A DNA stretch of 64,000 bases, taken from the NCBI GenBank assembly GCA_021234155.1, contig JAJEKV010000215.1, positions 374,001 to 438,000 on the forward strand, written 5' to 3'. The translations under genes and the position numbers were made by a program. The notes below the pieces were generated by a model. That model saw only the letters and a program-made list of their open reading frames with translations, ran no database searches and was not told the origin of the DNA. Source of the DNA: Isoetes taiwanensis. Its lineage: Eukaryota > Streptophyta > Lycopodiopsida > Isoetales > Isoetaceae. The stretch's first letter is position 1; every line of letters begins with the position of its first letter. Of this stretch, positions 35,925 through 47,353 are shown in pieces.

Positions 35925-36780
35925 ACCCTTCTGCCCTTCACCTTCCCTTCTCATTTTCTTAATTTTCATGGATGAAGGCACGTAGAGATATTTATAGAAC
36001 AAACTTTGCCAGGGATTTGAGGACATGGAAGCATTTATTGTTGCAAGTCCCATCTCTTTTCTATTGCATTTTTCTTTATGTAAAACATGTCATAGGAACA
36101 AAACATCTGTAAGCAAATGGCCTGTAGAAATGGCCTATTGAGGCGAAGTGACATTCTATTGTCAATCAAAATGTCTTGCACATAGAAGAATAAGAACAAA
36201 GTGACCCTTCTATCAAAATGTCTTGCACATAGAAGAATAAGAACAGTTGACCCTTCGCCCTTCAACGCCCCTTTCTTAATGTTCTTTCTTAATGTTCATG
36301 GATGAAGGCATGGTGTGGAGATGTTTATAGAACAAATTTTGCCCAGGATTTGAGGACATGGAAGCACTTATATTGTATAGTCCATTCTCTTCTCTATTGC
36401 ATTTTTCTTTATGTTAAAATACAACATGTCATAGGAACAAACGTTTGTAGCAAATGGCCATTAGCGGCCTGTTGGGGCAGAAGTGACATTATGTTCTACG
36501 GACAATCCAAACGTCTCCAAACGTCTTGCATATAGAAGAATAGGAACATCCACTCTTCTGCCCTTCAACTCCCCTTTTCATTTTGAGGACATCGAAAGCA
36601 CTTATTGTACAGCCCCTTCTCTTCTCTATTGCATTTTTCTTTATGTAAAATACATGTCATAGGAACAAACATCTGTAACAAAAGGCTAGTAGCAAATGGC
36701 TTGTTGGGGCAGAAGTGAGATTCTGTTCTACTACTGTCAATCCAAATGTCTTGCATATAAAAGAATAAGAGCAAAATAAT
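35925..36780. repeat. Tandem triplication, units of about 300-320 bp
   Basis: Three successive copies share ATGGATGAAGGCA (35968, 36298), TTGAGGACATGGAAGCA, TTGCATTTTTCTTTATGT, CATGTCATAGGAACAAA and TCTTGCA(C/T)ATAGAAGAATA. Starts are near 35925, 36245 and 36550. The copies have diverged by indels. The minus ORFs inside are repeats of one another. Confidence 0.85.
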
Positions 36781-38055
36781 AATGATTGGACTACGAAGAA
36801 GGACCGTATATCATTGCCAATGAGTTAGTATTGGATTGACCATCAACGGAGCTGTCCAAAATGTTGTATTAAAAGGCATTCTGTTCAAAGGAATGCAGCA
36901 CCAACAAATATGTCAAAGATATGCCTGCATCTCTAATCAAAATTGTCGATATAATATGTAGATAAATATAGGTAACAATCCCCCCATTAGCATGTGTGGC
37001 AGATACATAAGTGTGCAAAGCACTATCGTGCAATGTATTGCAAAATATGAGCAGCAGAATTCCAGTACCAGAGCATCCTTTCTTCAAAGATCCAAATACC
37101 AAACCACCCATTAGACGCTCCGTTTGTTTAATTTCACCTTCTTAAAACCTGCTACAGGTCCTGCATTATTGATGTCAGCTCATTAAAGAACAGATGTTTA
37201 ACAAACAATAACAACCTGTTAATAGCAATATAGAACGAAAGCTTCATACCTAATATGGCTACAAAATACAAAAACCAATATATATGACAACAGATCCAAG
37301 TAGTAGCCAACTCAATGATAGGTGCAATTACCTCCAAGGCATCACGCCTTTGTAGAACTGGAGAATATGTAGCATGTGCCTTTCCACCCAACATATGTAA
37401 ATCATAAGTCCCATCCTTGTATCCTCTGTACTTGTTTGAGCTAGGGCAGATGGTATCTCATATACCATAACATTAGAGCAGGAATAACTTAGACGTAGAC
37501 AATGCATTTTCATACCATAGCAGCTCGTTCCAATTTGGATTTTGATGGAAACTTGACAACAAATCAATGACATCAATTACTAATTCTGCAGCTACATCTT
37601 TGCAAAATTTTGCATATAAGTTTGCCCTTTCATATCGACATTTTGTAAGTTTTTTATCCATCAAATTTGGTCCTGCCCATAGACATATAACATCTTTCTT
37701 TGCATACTCAATTTAAAAATGTTTACCTAGAGAATATCTGAGCTGGGATATCTTCATCTCATAAAAACGTGGCACTAAATATGATAATTCATTACTCAGG
37801 CAGAGGCATGCCTGCTGTGCAAGAGGCCAGTCGGCGCCGACCCACTATTGGAACAGAAAATGTGGTGTATGGATCATCGCCAGTAGCTATTTCGCAGCAA
37901 AATGCAAACTTGCATCAGTCTACAAATTTTGGGCTTAGGCCGCTGCTGTGACACCAAACTGTGCCAGCTTTTGACACATATCTTTTCTAATCATTCTAAT
38001 CAGCTAAGGAACATTAAACAATATAGACAGTAATACAGGAGGACTTCTTGAACTT
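36781..38055. other. No recognised gene
   Basis: AT-rich. Minus frames at 37111-36869, 37394-37152, 37576-37328 and 37664-37473 are each open 60-80 codons and partly overlap. Some could be decayed exons (e.g. ANLYAKFCKDVAAELVIDVI), but I recognise no domain. Confidence 0.3.
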
Positions 38056-39040
38056 CCAATGCATGTGAATGATTCAATTGAGGGCAGAAATAAACTCATT
38101 CTAATCAACCAAGGAGCATTGATAGTAATACAGGAGGGTTTCTTGAACTTCCAATGCAGTGGAATGATTCATTTGAGGGCAAAAATAAGCCTACGTTGCA
38201 TCCATTTTTCATATAAACTCAATCTAGATAAAAGGAAGCAGTTCTTAACCAAGTATTTTTTCATAGTTGTAACTGCGTCTTCTATAGATCAAAAGCCAGC
38301 ATAGGTAGAGAGAACATACACCCTGCAGGAAAAAAAAAACGGAAGAGTGCATCATTATTTGAAAGTAAATCTTGAAATATTCATGTCCTACACTAACTAT
38401 TTAGCAGACAAACTGACCTTTTGAAAGAGTACCAAAACTCTGGACTTCTGACAGCATGTGTTCTTAATTAAAGGCACAAAATGTTCTACCTTTTCTCATA
38501 TTCAGGTTATGGTGATGACGAATTCCACCAAGACTGAAATGCAAAATTAGCTCCACAAAGTAACCAAAGTGACCAAAGAATCTTTCTATCCACCAATAGC
38601 CTCTGTGAAAAAATGGGTTATTTCTGCAGAGGAAGAGAATCTGCATCGTTTCTGCTCAGGAAGGGAATGTGTGGCTAAAATATATAGGGGTAACTCCATG
38701 TTCATGGCCATATCATGCCATGCAAATGAATAAACTGCAACAAATTGGATGATCTAAAATGTGAGTCAAGCTCCAGAAAATGCATATAACATGCGTTCTT
38801 GAATAAAAGCACAAAATTTTCTACCTTCTCTTATATTCAGGTTATGGTGATAATCGATTCTACCAGCACTTCAATGCAAAATTAGCTCCAGAGGTAACCA
38901 AAATAGCCAAAGAAATTTTCCATCTAACAATAGCCTCTGTGGAAAATGAGTCATTTCTGCTGAGGAAGAGAACCTGAGGCTAAGATATATTGGGGTCGCT
39001 CCATGTTCATGGCCATATCATGCCATGCAAACGAAATAGA
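38056..39040. repeat. Local tandem duplications (about 95 bp and about 330 bp)
   Basis: 'tccaatgca..gaatgattcA(A/T)TTGAGGGCA(G/A)AAATAA' occurs at 38056 and 38150. A longer unit ('...CTCATATTCAGGTTATGGTGAT', 'GCAAAATTAGCTCCA', 'CATGTTCATGGCCATATCATGCCATGCAAA') occurs at about 38456-38730 and 38789-39035. Confidence 0.8.
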
Positions 39041-39839
39041 CTGCAATAAATCCAATGCCTTCCAATGCGAATCAAGCTCCAGAACATGGCGCAGCAGATG
39101 TGAGAAAAGCCCACAAATTCAACCACGAAATATCTGAAAGCCGTTGAGGAAGACTTCTGCAAGAATATGCCTTCAAAAAAGCCCTGAAAGCCCTGTAAAC
39201 AAATAAACAAATAGAGTTACGTCAAATGATTTTGGATGAGCTATCTCTGAGTGCGCCCTGGTGCCGCCAGAATGCCTTAAAAAGAAGAATAAACTCTTAA
39301 TCCATAACTGAATATGTTGAGCAATCGTGGCAAGCATGCCGGGGATAAGCCAGAATAAGAAATCTAACCCGCAACAAAATCCCAAAGCCCCAAAATCATA
39401 GTGGATTAATTTTTGGCAATTTTTGGACTATCGGAATTTTTTTTCGGCATCCAAATACCCTGAAATCTTAGGAAATGATGTTAAAAAAAATTCCAAAAAC
39501 TTTTTTCTCAGACCGGAAAAACCCAAATTAAAAGAGTTGATTCTTAGACACTGCCACATCATTACGTTCACAATTGCAGGCCATATCGTCCAATCCTCAC
39601 TACCTACAACTCTAATACATGTGTTTTTCCATGTATAATCTTCTCGTCTCATGTAATTATAATCCGCTCCTGTATAACAATATAGTTAATAATATTATCC
39701 ACCGAAAATTCAACTTCTTGTTGCCGCAAACGTATTTTCTCAACTCATTTATCTTGTACCATATACATGTTGTGGTTTTCACACCAGATTTTTTAGACTC
39801 TCTAACCCCATTAATGTCTCGTAAATTGTTATATTTATG
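39041..39839. other. No recognised gene
   Basis: AT-rich; short open frames on both strands, none supported. Confidence 0.35.
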
Positions 39840-40188
39840 TATGCCTTGCCACTATTAGCTTCATGTTCTCTCATGTTTCACTCTTTATAATTCTCATTGT
39901 AAGATAGCACTTGCATATTAAACTACTTTCTTGAACACATGCTAACGTTCATGAATCTCTCAGACTTATGAATTGCACATTATACATCATTTTCAACTTT
40001 GATCACCTTGAAGATGATAATCTCTGTGCAATTTATAATCTCACCACCGACTGCTTCTGATGGTCTGGGAATTATTTCATTTCCCTAATTCTACGGACTC
40101 ATATCTGCGATCCATATTGGATTTATTCTAATATCTTTTGAGCTTCCCATGCATCACAATGTCCGATTTCATATGAACTCTGCATTAC
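39840..40188 (+). repeat. Inverted copy of the 11962-12294 repeat
   Basis: The reverse complement of 11962-12294 aligns through this stretch, including CATGTTCTCTCATGTTTCAC, AACTTTGATCACCTTGAAGA and CCGATTTCATATGAACTC. At 12 kb the sequence lies about 240 bp from an LTR polypurine tract; here no tract or LTR follows. Confidence 0.85.
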
Positions 40189-40913
40189 CCATACTTCTAA
40201 AGTAATCTCCCTTTCATAAGCTGGATATTTATAATCCAGTTTCCACATTAGTATAGTACCTCTCTAACGTGTTCTATGGCTGATAATCATACATCACTTC
40301 TCCCTCAACTACATGGTGCTATATCCAATATCCTTTTACATTGAATGACAATATATCTGCCACATGACAAATCAATCCTCGTCATTATTAAATATACCTT
40401 TATGGGTCACTTAACTTCCAGTGATTCAATGGGATCATAACCATCGTGCTAGCAATTCTCTCGGGTATGGATCCAAAATAAAGATACCTTGCCACTTCTT
40501 TTTTCCAACGTTTAGGACTTCTACCTGAGCTCTCATATATATATTCCACGTGACTATTCTTGATAGATGGGGTCACTTAGCTAGTCAACAATTACAAAAT
40601 GGTTTTCCTTCTTGTAACAATGTTGTCATGACATTCCCTATGTACTGATGGGATATTTAATATTTCGCTTAGTCATCACCCTCTAGTCAAACTTTACCTA
40701 GCTCAACTTTCTAGGCGCAGACATTTGACAGATGCATTATGTTTTGACTCACTCGCATACTTAACTATTACACAAACAACTCAATGCGGCAACGCAACCC
40801 CCAAAATTCTATTAAGACAAACAAATTCTCGTCAACGAACGTTGGTTCATGTGCATCCGAGATCTTAGGGAAAAATATCAAAAAAATAATGTAGATAGTA
40901 GTTTATTCGAAGC
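40189..40913. other. No recognised gene
   Basis: Non-coding, C/T-rich; presumably more of the same decayed element. Nothing else seen. Confidence 0.35.
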
Positions 40914-42374
40914 TCATGAGTTTAAGTAATCGTCCTGATCCTCCACCACCAAATCTGGACCAGGGTTCACCCAATCACCTGTTGGCCTAGGAGCGGGAGG
41001 CAGGTACTGGTTAATATCTGGTACATCCTCACCTTCACACGGTTCTTCCACCACCCTTCAAAGGTCCATCTCATGTTGGCCTTGGAACGCATGAGACATT
41101 CCGTCCCTCCTGCGAGCAATCAGAGGTGGCAAGGGGGGTATGCGTGATTGCATGTTAAGCACGTCATACTGCCGCTCTGGTATAATATATCCATCCTCTG
41201 CTGGACAGAACCTACTGCCCATCATCCAATCCAACAAACACCTCAAATGCAGACGATGTCCACATGCCAAGGCATACCAACCAACTTGGGTCAAATTGTC
41301 CCCACAACCTTGACAATATCTGTAGTCCACATTCTTTACATCCTCCCACTGGCTCTCATATAGGTATTCGGGAGGGAGGTATGCAATACCCTGCTCCTTC
41401 GAGACTCTAAGGGAATCAGAATCTAAGGCTCTGGTCAAACCGCGTATATGCTCATTGTCTACTCTCAACACCGTGTTTTCCCTACCCAAAGCTGCAAGTT
41501 GATTCTTCGTGTCTAGTAATTCCGCAGCCATCTTGTCGTGAGCATTTGCACGGTCTTTTAAGCGCAAGTTTTCCTCTGACAGAGTAAGATTTCGACTTCT
41601 CTCATTCTCTAGCTGAGCCTTCAGATCTACCTCTTCTGTCACTGCACCTGCTGCCGCAACCCCCACCACATCTAAAAGTTTTATGGCATCCTGAAGCAAA
41701 TAAGTTATAGTCAAGGGTTCATCACCAAGAGCGCTTTCAGAATCGTTAATGAGCTTCACTCTCTTGCTGCTACCACTATCGCTTCCTTGTTTCCATTTTT
41801 TGCTAGCATAATTTACGAGCTCCCCTTTCACAATCTCATAGTACACTTGCTTGGCAAATGTCTTGCTCAATTCATGAGTTTTTATCATCGTTCCTTTCAC
41901 TTGGACCCACCTCTCCAAAGCTTTAGCTCGAACTTCAGGGATCTTGCAGTCGAATGCCTTATACTTACCTGCTCTCCTGCTTGGCCAGTCGGCATCAAAC
42001 TGTTTGGCGTCTATATTGGCCTCGATATCCTCATAATCCGCTCCATGCGGGCAACAACCTGGGCCCATGTCACATGCAACTCCATGCACCTCTGTAATTG
42101 TGACACCTTCTTTCTTGGCCACTTCTGTCATTGCCCTAAGCCTCACCAGCTCTTTTGCACGCGCTTCATTTGTTCTCGCATGTTCCTCTGCTCTCTGTAG
42201 CTGTTGTGCCCTAACCTCCGATAATGTAGGTAGAGAAGGAAATACAAAGCCATCTGGAGTTCTCAAAGAGGACGGGAAGGAGAAGTTGGCTCCTTGCCCA
42301 GTTTCATCAGCCCCTTCTCTCGTCTGACGAGAAATAGTATCTTGCTAATGAGACGAACTCGGTTGTTGAGACAT
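40914..42374 (-). pseudogene. Coiled-coil and RING-like protein, two premature stops
   Basis: One minus frame runs from an ATG at 42374 (MSQQPSSSH) to a stop at 40914, 486 codons in all. It is broken by TAG at 42347-42345 (codon 10) and TGA at 41060-41058. The frame continues sensibly after both (after the second: VVEEPCEGEDVPDINQYLPP). Residues about 248-311 are a coiled coil (KAQLENERSRNLTLSEENLR). Residues about 353-390 are RING-like: C-x2-C (CQGCGDN), then CGHRLHLRCLLDW and FCP, seven of eight zinc ligands. Both stops could be C-to-T changes (CAG to TAG, CGA to TGA). If active it might be a ubiquitin ligase. It lies 234 bp from the kinase-like ORF, same strand. Confidence 0.6.
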
Positions 42375-42607
42375 ACTTTTTGTTTTGGCACTAAGTAAGT
42401 GGTTTGTTCGTTTTCTTGCGGATACGCTTTATGTTAACTGTGCAAAATAAAAAACAACTCAATATGACTTATAAATTATAAAACAAATCAAGTGCAACAA
42501 AAATAAATACATAAAATGCCAAAGATATTTTATTAAATGTGTCTAAAGCAATTGTTCAATCAATAATTTTTTTTTTATAGCATACAAGAGAGCTCATTAA
42601 TGGCACG

Positions 42608-44335
42608 CTAAGCGTGACTTGGTCCAGCTTGGTCAGCATCGTCTGCACCTAACCCAACTTGGGGAATCCAATCTGATTTCATTTGGGATCTTGTGCAATA
42701 TGTTGGAGAGCAATTCCAAGTGCTCCGCATGGTGTTCAGTAGCTGGTTCAGATCAAACTTGCGTGCCTTGTCTCCTATTGGGGATTCGACACAGTGCTTC
42801 AAATAATCGCACATGTTTCGAAACCTCTGGCTTTGTTCAGTGGTACCCATAGCCTTCAAGAAAGAATGCTTGCGTGCAAAATCAGCAAGGTAATAGATAA
42901 AGTAGGCTGCCCCTAAGAGGTCAAAGTCCACCCTTACAGCCACCATCTTAGTTCCGTCTCTTTTTGGACCCCAATACAAATCATCATGCATGTATGGATA
43001 GGCAAGTCTTTCATTCTCAATCGTCTTTTTGGCAGCACCATCCATGCCTTTGTATGCCCACCGCTTCACTTCGACTGGCTCACCTATTAGCCTTTCTTCT
43101 CCCCAATCACAGATACCAATATAAATAGCCTGAGGGTCCGTGCATCCTCTCTCTTTCCCAAAGTCAAAATGAAGCAACAAATTGCCCGGGTGCAAGTCCA
43201 TGTGTAAATGGTGCTCTTTATGAAGCTTAAGCAAGCCGCTTAAAAACGACATAGTTAGATCACCCACTCTTTGAGCAACATATAACTCTTGCTTCCTCCA
43301 TTGCTCAAGCTTATGGACGTCGACCTCCACGCTAGGCTTATACCCTAATCTTTTAAATGCATGCCTCGCAAACTCATTATTACCATGATGCACAAAAAGA
43401 GATGCACAAGAACCCCCATTCCAATAAGGAAATATCGACCCTGTTCTTTCCAATCCAGTTGTACGACCAATGCAGCGTATGATAGACCCATGTCTAACCT
43501 GCATTTGCGACTCCCTCATGTTTTTCATCATGGCCTTTACTATCACATCAAGCCTCGCAGTATCTAACCGCACATCATCATTCTGAAATTTAACACAATA
43601 GGGTTCGTCTTTAAGAAAACTAGAACCCAAGATATTGCATTTGTACACTGTTCCATATGTTTCTGAGCCAATTCTAGTCATGTTGATTATCTGAGAGGAA
43701 TCTACCATTGCAAACCCTATAGTCTTAGCATCTGCCCTTTTTCTTTTTTCCCGCTCTTTATCAGTCTCACCAGGACGTTTGGCTCTAATAGTCTGTGCCA
43801 ACACTTTCTTAAGTAGATGTGGGGAGGGTTGATGAGTTTCCTTTCTAAGCTTTCGATTCATCCAAGATGTATTCCATTCCACAGCCTTATCTTTTAGAGC
43901 CTCTCTCAAGTGTGGACTAGTTAAATTTGCTACCGCATGAATCATATTTCTAGTTGTACGAGATACATTGCCATCTATCCAAGCATACCTTTCAAAATCA
44001 ATCTTTCCAGGTTCTAGCTCTATCATTCGAGGCTCAAAAGCTCTCTCAGCATCTTTCATGAGAGTTGAGTGGAAGTCTAGCCATCCTTCGTCTGCTGTAG
44101 TAATCAACTCTAACTCAGATGGGGTGGCGGCACATATTCGCTCACAGAGCCAATTCATCAAAGCGGGTCGTAAGGAAGACCATGGCTGTTGGGGTCTTGA
44201 TCTTTTCCTTTGTATCTGAGTAGAGGACTCGGCTTCTAGGTTCATGTGAGGCTCTGCTTCTAGCCTAAGTCCTTCTTTAGGGCTCATGTGAGGCTCTGCT
44301 TCTAGTCTAAGTCCTTCTAAATCTTGTGGATTCAT
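42608..44335 (-). CDS. Protein-kinase-like protein, single uninterrupted ORF
   Basis: 575 codons from the ATG at 44335 (MNPQDLEGLRLEAEPHM); upstream in-frame codons have no ATG. A 15-residue unit (GLRLEAEPHM) is repeated near the start. Kinase signatures in order: glycine loop IGSETYGTVYKC (about 222-233), Lys in YCVKF (about 249), catalytic loop HMDLHPGNLLLHFD (378-391, with catalytic Asp and Asn), and metal motif CDWG in place of DFG (409-412). All key catalytic residues are present, so activity is possible. The N-terminal 220 residues and the inserts are unlike common plant kinases. The lack of introns, and neighbours that are relics, suggest a gene of a repeated family or a retrocopy. Substrate unknown. 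Confidence 0.65.
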   Translation of the reverse strand: MNPQDLEGLRLEAEPHMSPKEGLRLEAEPHMNLEAESSTQIQRKRSRPQQPWSSLRPALMNWLCERICAATPSELELITTADEGWLDFHSTLMKDAERAFEPRMIELEPGKIDFERYAWIDGNVSRTTRNMIHAVANLTSPHLREALKDKAVEWNTSWMNRKLRKETHQPSPHLLKKVLAQTIRAKRPGETDKEREKRKRADAKTIGFAMVDSSQIINMTRIGSETYGTVYKCNILGSSFLKDEPYCVKFQNDDVRLDTARLDVIVKAMMKNMRESQMQVRHGSIIRCIGRTTGLERTGSIFPYWNGGSCASLFVHHGNNEFARHAFKRLGYKPSVEVDVHKLEQWRKQELYVAQRVGDLTMSFLSGLLKLHKEHHLHMDLHPGNLLLHFDFGKERGCTDPQAIYIGICDWGEERLIGEPVEVKRWAYKGMDGAAKKTIENERLAYPYMHDDLYWGPKRDGTKMVAVRVDFDLLGAAYFIYYLADFARKHSFLKAMGTTEQSQRFRNMCDYLKHCVESPIGDKARKFDLNQLLNTMRSTWNCSPTYCTRSQMKSDWIPQVGLGADDADQAGPSHA

Positions 44336-44476
44336 AGCAGTTTTAGAAGAAACTGTGTAGCTAGCAATATGCCAATAGTAGCAAAGCAGCAACAATACCT
44401 AAAAGTCTGGGGAAAAAAAAAACTCACTTTGGTGAGTGTCAATAAGCCGTGAAATAGTTCATTAAGATTCTAGTAA

Positions 44477-44583
44477 ACTACCGAGTTTCAAGTTTGACGG
44501 TTATAGGCACCCTACTGAGTTTCAAGTTGACGGTTATAGGCACCCTATGGTTAAACTACTGAGTTTCACGGTTGACGGTTATA
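44477..44583. repeat. Three tandem copies of a unit of about 39 bp
   Basis: 'ctac(t/c)gagtttcaagtttgacggttatagg(caccct)' occurs three times in a row, about 100-170 bp upstream of the kinase-like start. Confidence 0.85.
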
Positions 44584-45590
44584 GGAAATGCATTTTTCTC
44601 ATTCTCTTCAACAAGTTTAACTTATGATCTGATCCAGCTACTGACTCCATGAGGAAATTCCCTCATAGAGGTTGGCACTCAACTGAACATATTGCATTTG
44701 ACCACCTGGCAAACTCACAAATATTTAATAAAATATACGCCAATCCCTATATTAGTGTTGGACTTTTGTCAACAACACCGTCAGAAAATAGGGTATATCT
44801 CATTAAAATATCCTCCTGACCTTCCATAAGAGTACAACACCTACCTTTCAAAACCGCGTGACCGAAGCCAACAAGCGGCACCATGAGAGGGCTATACACC
44901 TCCATGAAAGGTTGACCCTAGCAATCCTCGACATCAGCAATGACACCCACCCTCGGCATGGCACAATTCAATGTGGCACACCAGGCGAGGATCACTGCCT
45001 CAGCCAAGGATCACTGCCAAAACTCTAAAACCTAATCTCTCTTGATCAACTCCCTAACTGCTACTGTTATTTTCTTTTGTTTTTGTTTTATTGTTTTTTT
45101 TTTCTCATTATTTTCATAATTTCAACTATCTACGAAATTCAGTCTGGATTCGTCCATAGAACAAGACGCTCACCATCGTCACGCCCCTCGATGGAGGGGG
45201 GCAACAGGCAAAGGCCTCACTATGGAAGAACCCTAGACCTACAGTAAAGAAACAACAAAAAAAACTAACTAAATTTGCCTACAAACTAAGAAAAAGATAA
45301 AAAAAAAAGAAAAGGGGCACAGGTTGTGGAGCAGGGCACAAAAGGATTAAAGTCACATTTAATTAAAGTGGGACTCATTCCATTCCCATTTTTTTTTCGG
45401 AACCCTGTTAATTTACATGAAAAGGAGCACCCCGACTCGAAAACTATCCTTAAGTCGAATTTTTGTCTAGAACTTTGCTTCGAAGGTTTCCTCCAGTTTT
45501 CCCTGGATAGCGAGTCGAGAACAAGAACAATGCAACTGAAACAAAGGAAATTCATTAAAGATTGAAACCAAAGCTCTGGTTGAAAAAGAA
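44584..45590. other. No recognised gene
   Basis: About 1 kb with T-rich and A-rich runs (45060-45110, 45240-45310). A plus frame at 45326-45565 and its complement are open but have no known motif. The words CCCCGACTCGAAAAC (45430) and GCGAGTCGAGAAC (45508) resemble half-sites of the palindrome family found further right. Confidence 0.35.
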
Positions 45591-45602
45591 TTTTTATTAA
45601 TA
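45590..45602 (-). terminator. Probable poly(A) signal (AATAAA on minus)
   Basis: The minus strand reads TATTAATAAAAATTC about 100 bp past the stop at 45703. It fits the end of the minus-strand gene-like region. Confidence 0.4.
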
Positions 45603-45702
45603 AATTGAATAGTACAATGTATTTTACATGGACGAGAGACCATGGCGGTCTTCTTTGTCACTACTGATTACATCATCTTGGTAGGTGGTCCACCTTAGGG
45701 GA

Positions 45703-46136
45703 TTAACTTGCGGGCTTCTTCACGCCGCATTTGTAAGCCTTAGGGGGCAACTTTGAAGAGTGTGGAATGCCTCCACGTGGAGGTGCCTCGGAGCTACTGC
45801 CGACCTGTCCACCCGACTTCTCCACTTTCGCCTCCCATGACTTTTCATCGAATATGCTCCTTCCCCAACCTCCGTGGATATTATGCAATGCTTGCAAGAT
45901 GCTTTGAGCTTCTGGACTGTCTCAAATTTCTTGGCGTGTTCTTTATCCGAGGGTGTGCATGGCATCTCGAATTCACGAGCAACCTTATCCCAAAGGTAGG
46001 GCAAGAGTGTAGCGTGGCGGGATCTGTGCCATAGCGGTATTTCTTCCGCCTTGGCGGGGATGCGTACCGCTGGAGCGGTCTCGTGATGCCTGGCGGGATC
46101 TGTCTTTGGTGTAGGATCGTGCACGAACCACTGGAG
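45703..46136 (-). CDS. Probable last exon of a minus-strand gene, one frameshift
   Basis: The minus strand shows an acceptor CTTGCTCCAG/TGG at about 46136. It is followed by WFVHDPTPKTDPARHHETAP, then WHRSRHATLLPYLWDKVARE and FEMPCTPSDKEHAKKFE. Near 45895 the sensible frame changes to ALHNIHGGWGRSIFDEKSWE, then SSEAPPRGGIPHSSKLPPK and a stop at 45703. A one-base slip or sequencing error would join the two. A poly(A) signal follows. No domain recognised. Its place after the HAD phosphatase ORF suggests the same transcription unit. Confidence 0.4.
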
Positions 46137-46199
46137 CAAGGAGAGTATGATTAACAATTCACGGTGCCATTAGTGAAAGCGAAGAAAAGAATGTTGAAA

Positions 46200-46560
46200 T
46201 CAAATTACAATGGAGAACATTCATTCCATACAAGTGCATCCAATGGCGTGGGAAGTAGTGTCTTTCGACTTTCTGGGTCGAGAAAGCCCCGAAAAAAGTC
46301 AAAGTACAACAATTCTCATTAGAATATGGTTGCATCCAATCACACACGGAAGCATACAAATGGTTTAGATCAGCGAGAGATAACCGGTGCCTTTTCACTT
46401 CGTGGTCGAGAAAGGCCTGTGAAACGCAATCTACAACCATTATCATAATAGATTGTGGGCGCATCGATCACACAATCAAACATACAAATGGTCTCATGAG
46501 CGGGACAAGCATGCCTTTTCGACTTCGTGAGTCGAAAGAAATTAAAACTCAATATACAAG
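46200..46560. repeat. Tandem repeat of about 125 bp, three units, each with one palindrome
   Basis: Each unit holds '...GCATCxAATCACAC...AAACATACAAATGGT...' and a copy of the CTTTTCGACTTC..GTCGAAAG palindrome (46262, 46391, 46514). The third unit is the most complete. The array lies in a presumed intron or 3' part of the minus-strand gene. Confidence 0.75.
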
Positions 46561-46633
46561 TTACAAAATGTTTAATACATTTGTTCATGTTTGTTTACAA
46601 TATTCACACAATTTGACTATCTGAAAGCAGAGG

Positions 46634-47353
46634 TCACTCTTCTTGATCACCAAAATATTTGTCGTCCATTGCTTTCATGATCGCCTTGCTTTCTGGATCG
46701 GGTTCCGTGAGGCTCGGATAGTTCCTAATCACATCGGCGACAAGAATGGCAAAGAGGGATTCCGCCAAGACAGGACAAAGTCCGAAAGACAACCACCTAT
46801 CCGTCTCATACTCTTCAGGCCGATATGGCTTAGCAAGGATTGTATTTTGCGAGTTATGATAGCACTTGTAGGCGGAGTCGTCTATGATCAGCGTGTTATG
46901 TTTGCCATAGTCCTGGAATTGCTCATAAACCCGGTCCAGCCTTTTCACCATAATAGGCTTCCCCTTTGTGATGGCTGGATCGAGGTGCATCACATGCTTT
47001 CGACCCTTTTCGCTTCCCCAAACGAACTTGAACTTCAAAACTGGAAGGCCGAGAACACCAAGAACATTGACAATATTTTTCTTTGCCATACAAGACCATA
47101 TGCCCACTTCGAATCCCCGTTCCAGGCACCATTCAACAATTTCCTTTGCTCTAGGCCTTGGATACACGATTTTATGCTCCGTTTTCGTCGGGATCTGCGA
47201 GGTGTTAAGCTCGGGGACGTCTTTATCGTGGTATACTGCAGCTAATACTCCATTGACGTCAAATATTACAAGCTTGGTGGGACCAGCTGGATCCCAGTTG
47301 GAGTTTGGCTCTGACCATATTTCCGGTTCGTCGGGATCCATATGCGGGATCAT
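46634..47353 (-). CDS. FCP1/NIF-type HAD phosphatase-like protein
   Basis: 239 codons from ATG (47353) to TGA (46634). HAD motifs in order: LVIFDVNGVLAAV (motif I, D32; the second Asp of DxDxT is Asn, as in plant proteins reading DLNGLL), GIWSCMAKKN (motif II Ser87), conserved Lys in GKPIMVKRLDRVYEQF, and NTLIIDDSAYKCYHN with LAKPYRPEEYETD (motif IV, DD158-159). The length and spacing fit the small-CTD-phosphatase/NIF domain, acting on phosphoserine proteins. The loss of the general acid Asp suggests weak or no catalysis. Its ATG overlaps the stop of the upstream exon (TAATG), so it is either separate or was once fused through a one-base shift. Confidence 0.72.
   Translation of the reverse strand: MIPHMDPDEPEIWSEPNSNWDPAGPTKLVIFDVNGVLAAVYHDKDVPELNTSQIPTKTEHKIVYPRPRAKEIVEWCLERGFEVGIWSCMAKKNIVNVLGVLGLPVLKFKFVWGSEKGRKHVMHLDPAITKGKPIMVKRLDRVYEQFQDYGKHNTLIIDDSAYKCYHNSQNTILAKPYRPEEYETDRWLSFGLCPVLAESLFAILVADVIRNYPSLTEPDPESKAIMKAMDDKYFGDQEE

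Noticed and set aside
45286-45565. Opposed 80-90 codon ORFs near 45.4 kb
   Set aside because: Both strands are open over the same bases, with no motif and with A/T-run ends.
46643-47245. 200-codon plus-strand ORF
   Set aside because: It lies opposite the HAD phosphatase, whose motifs are clear on the minus strand.
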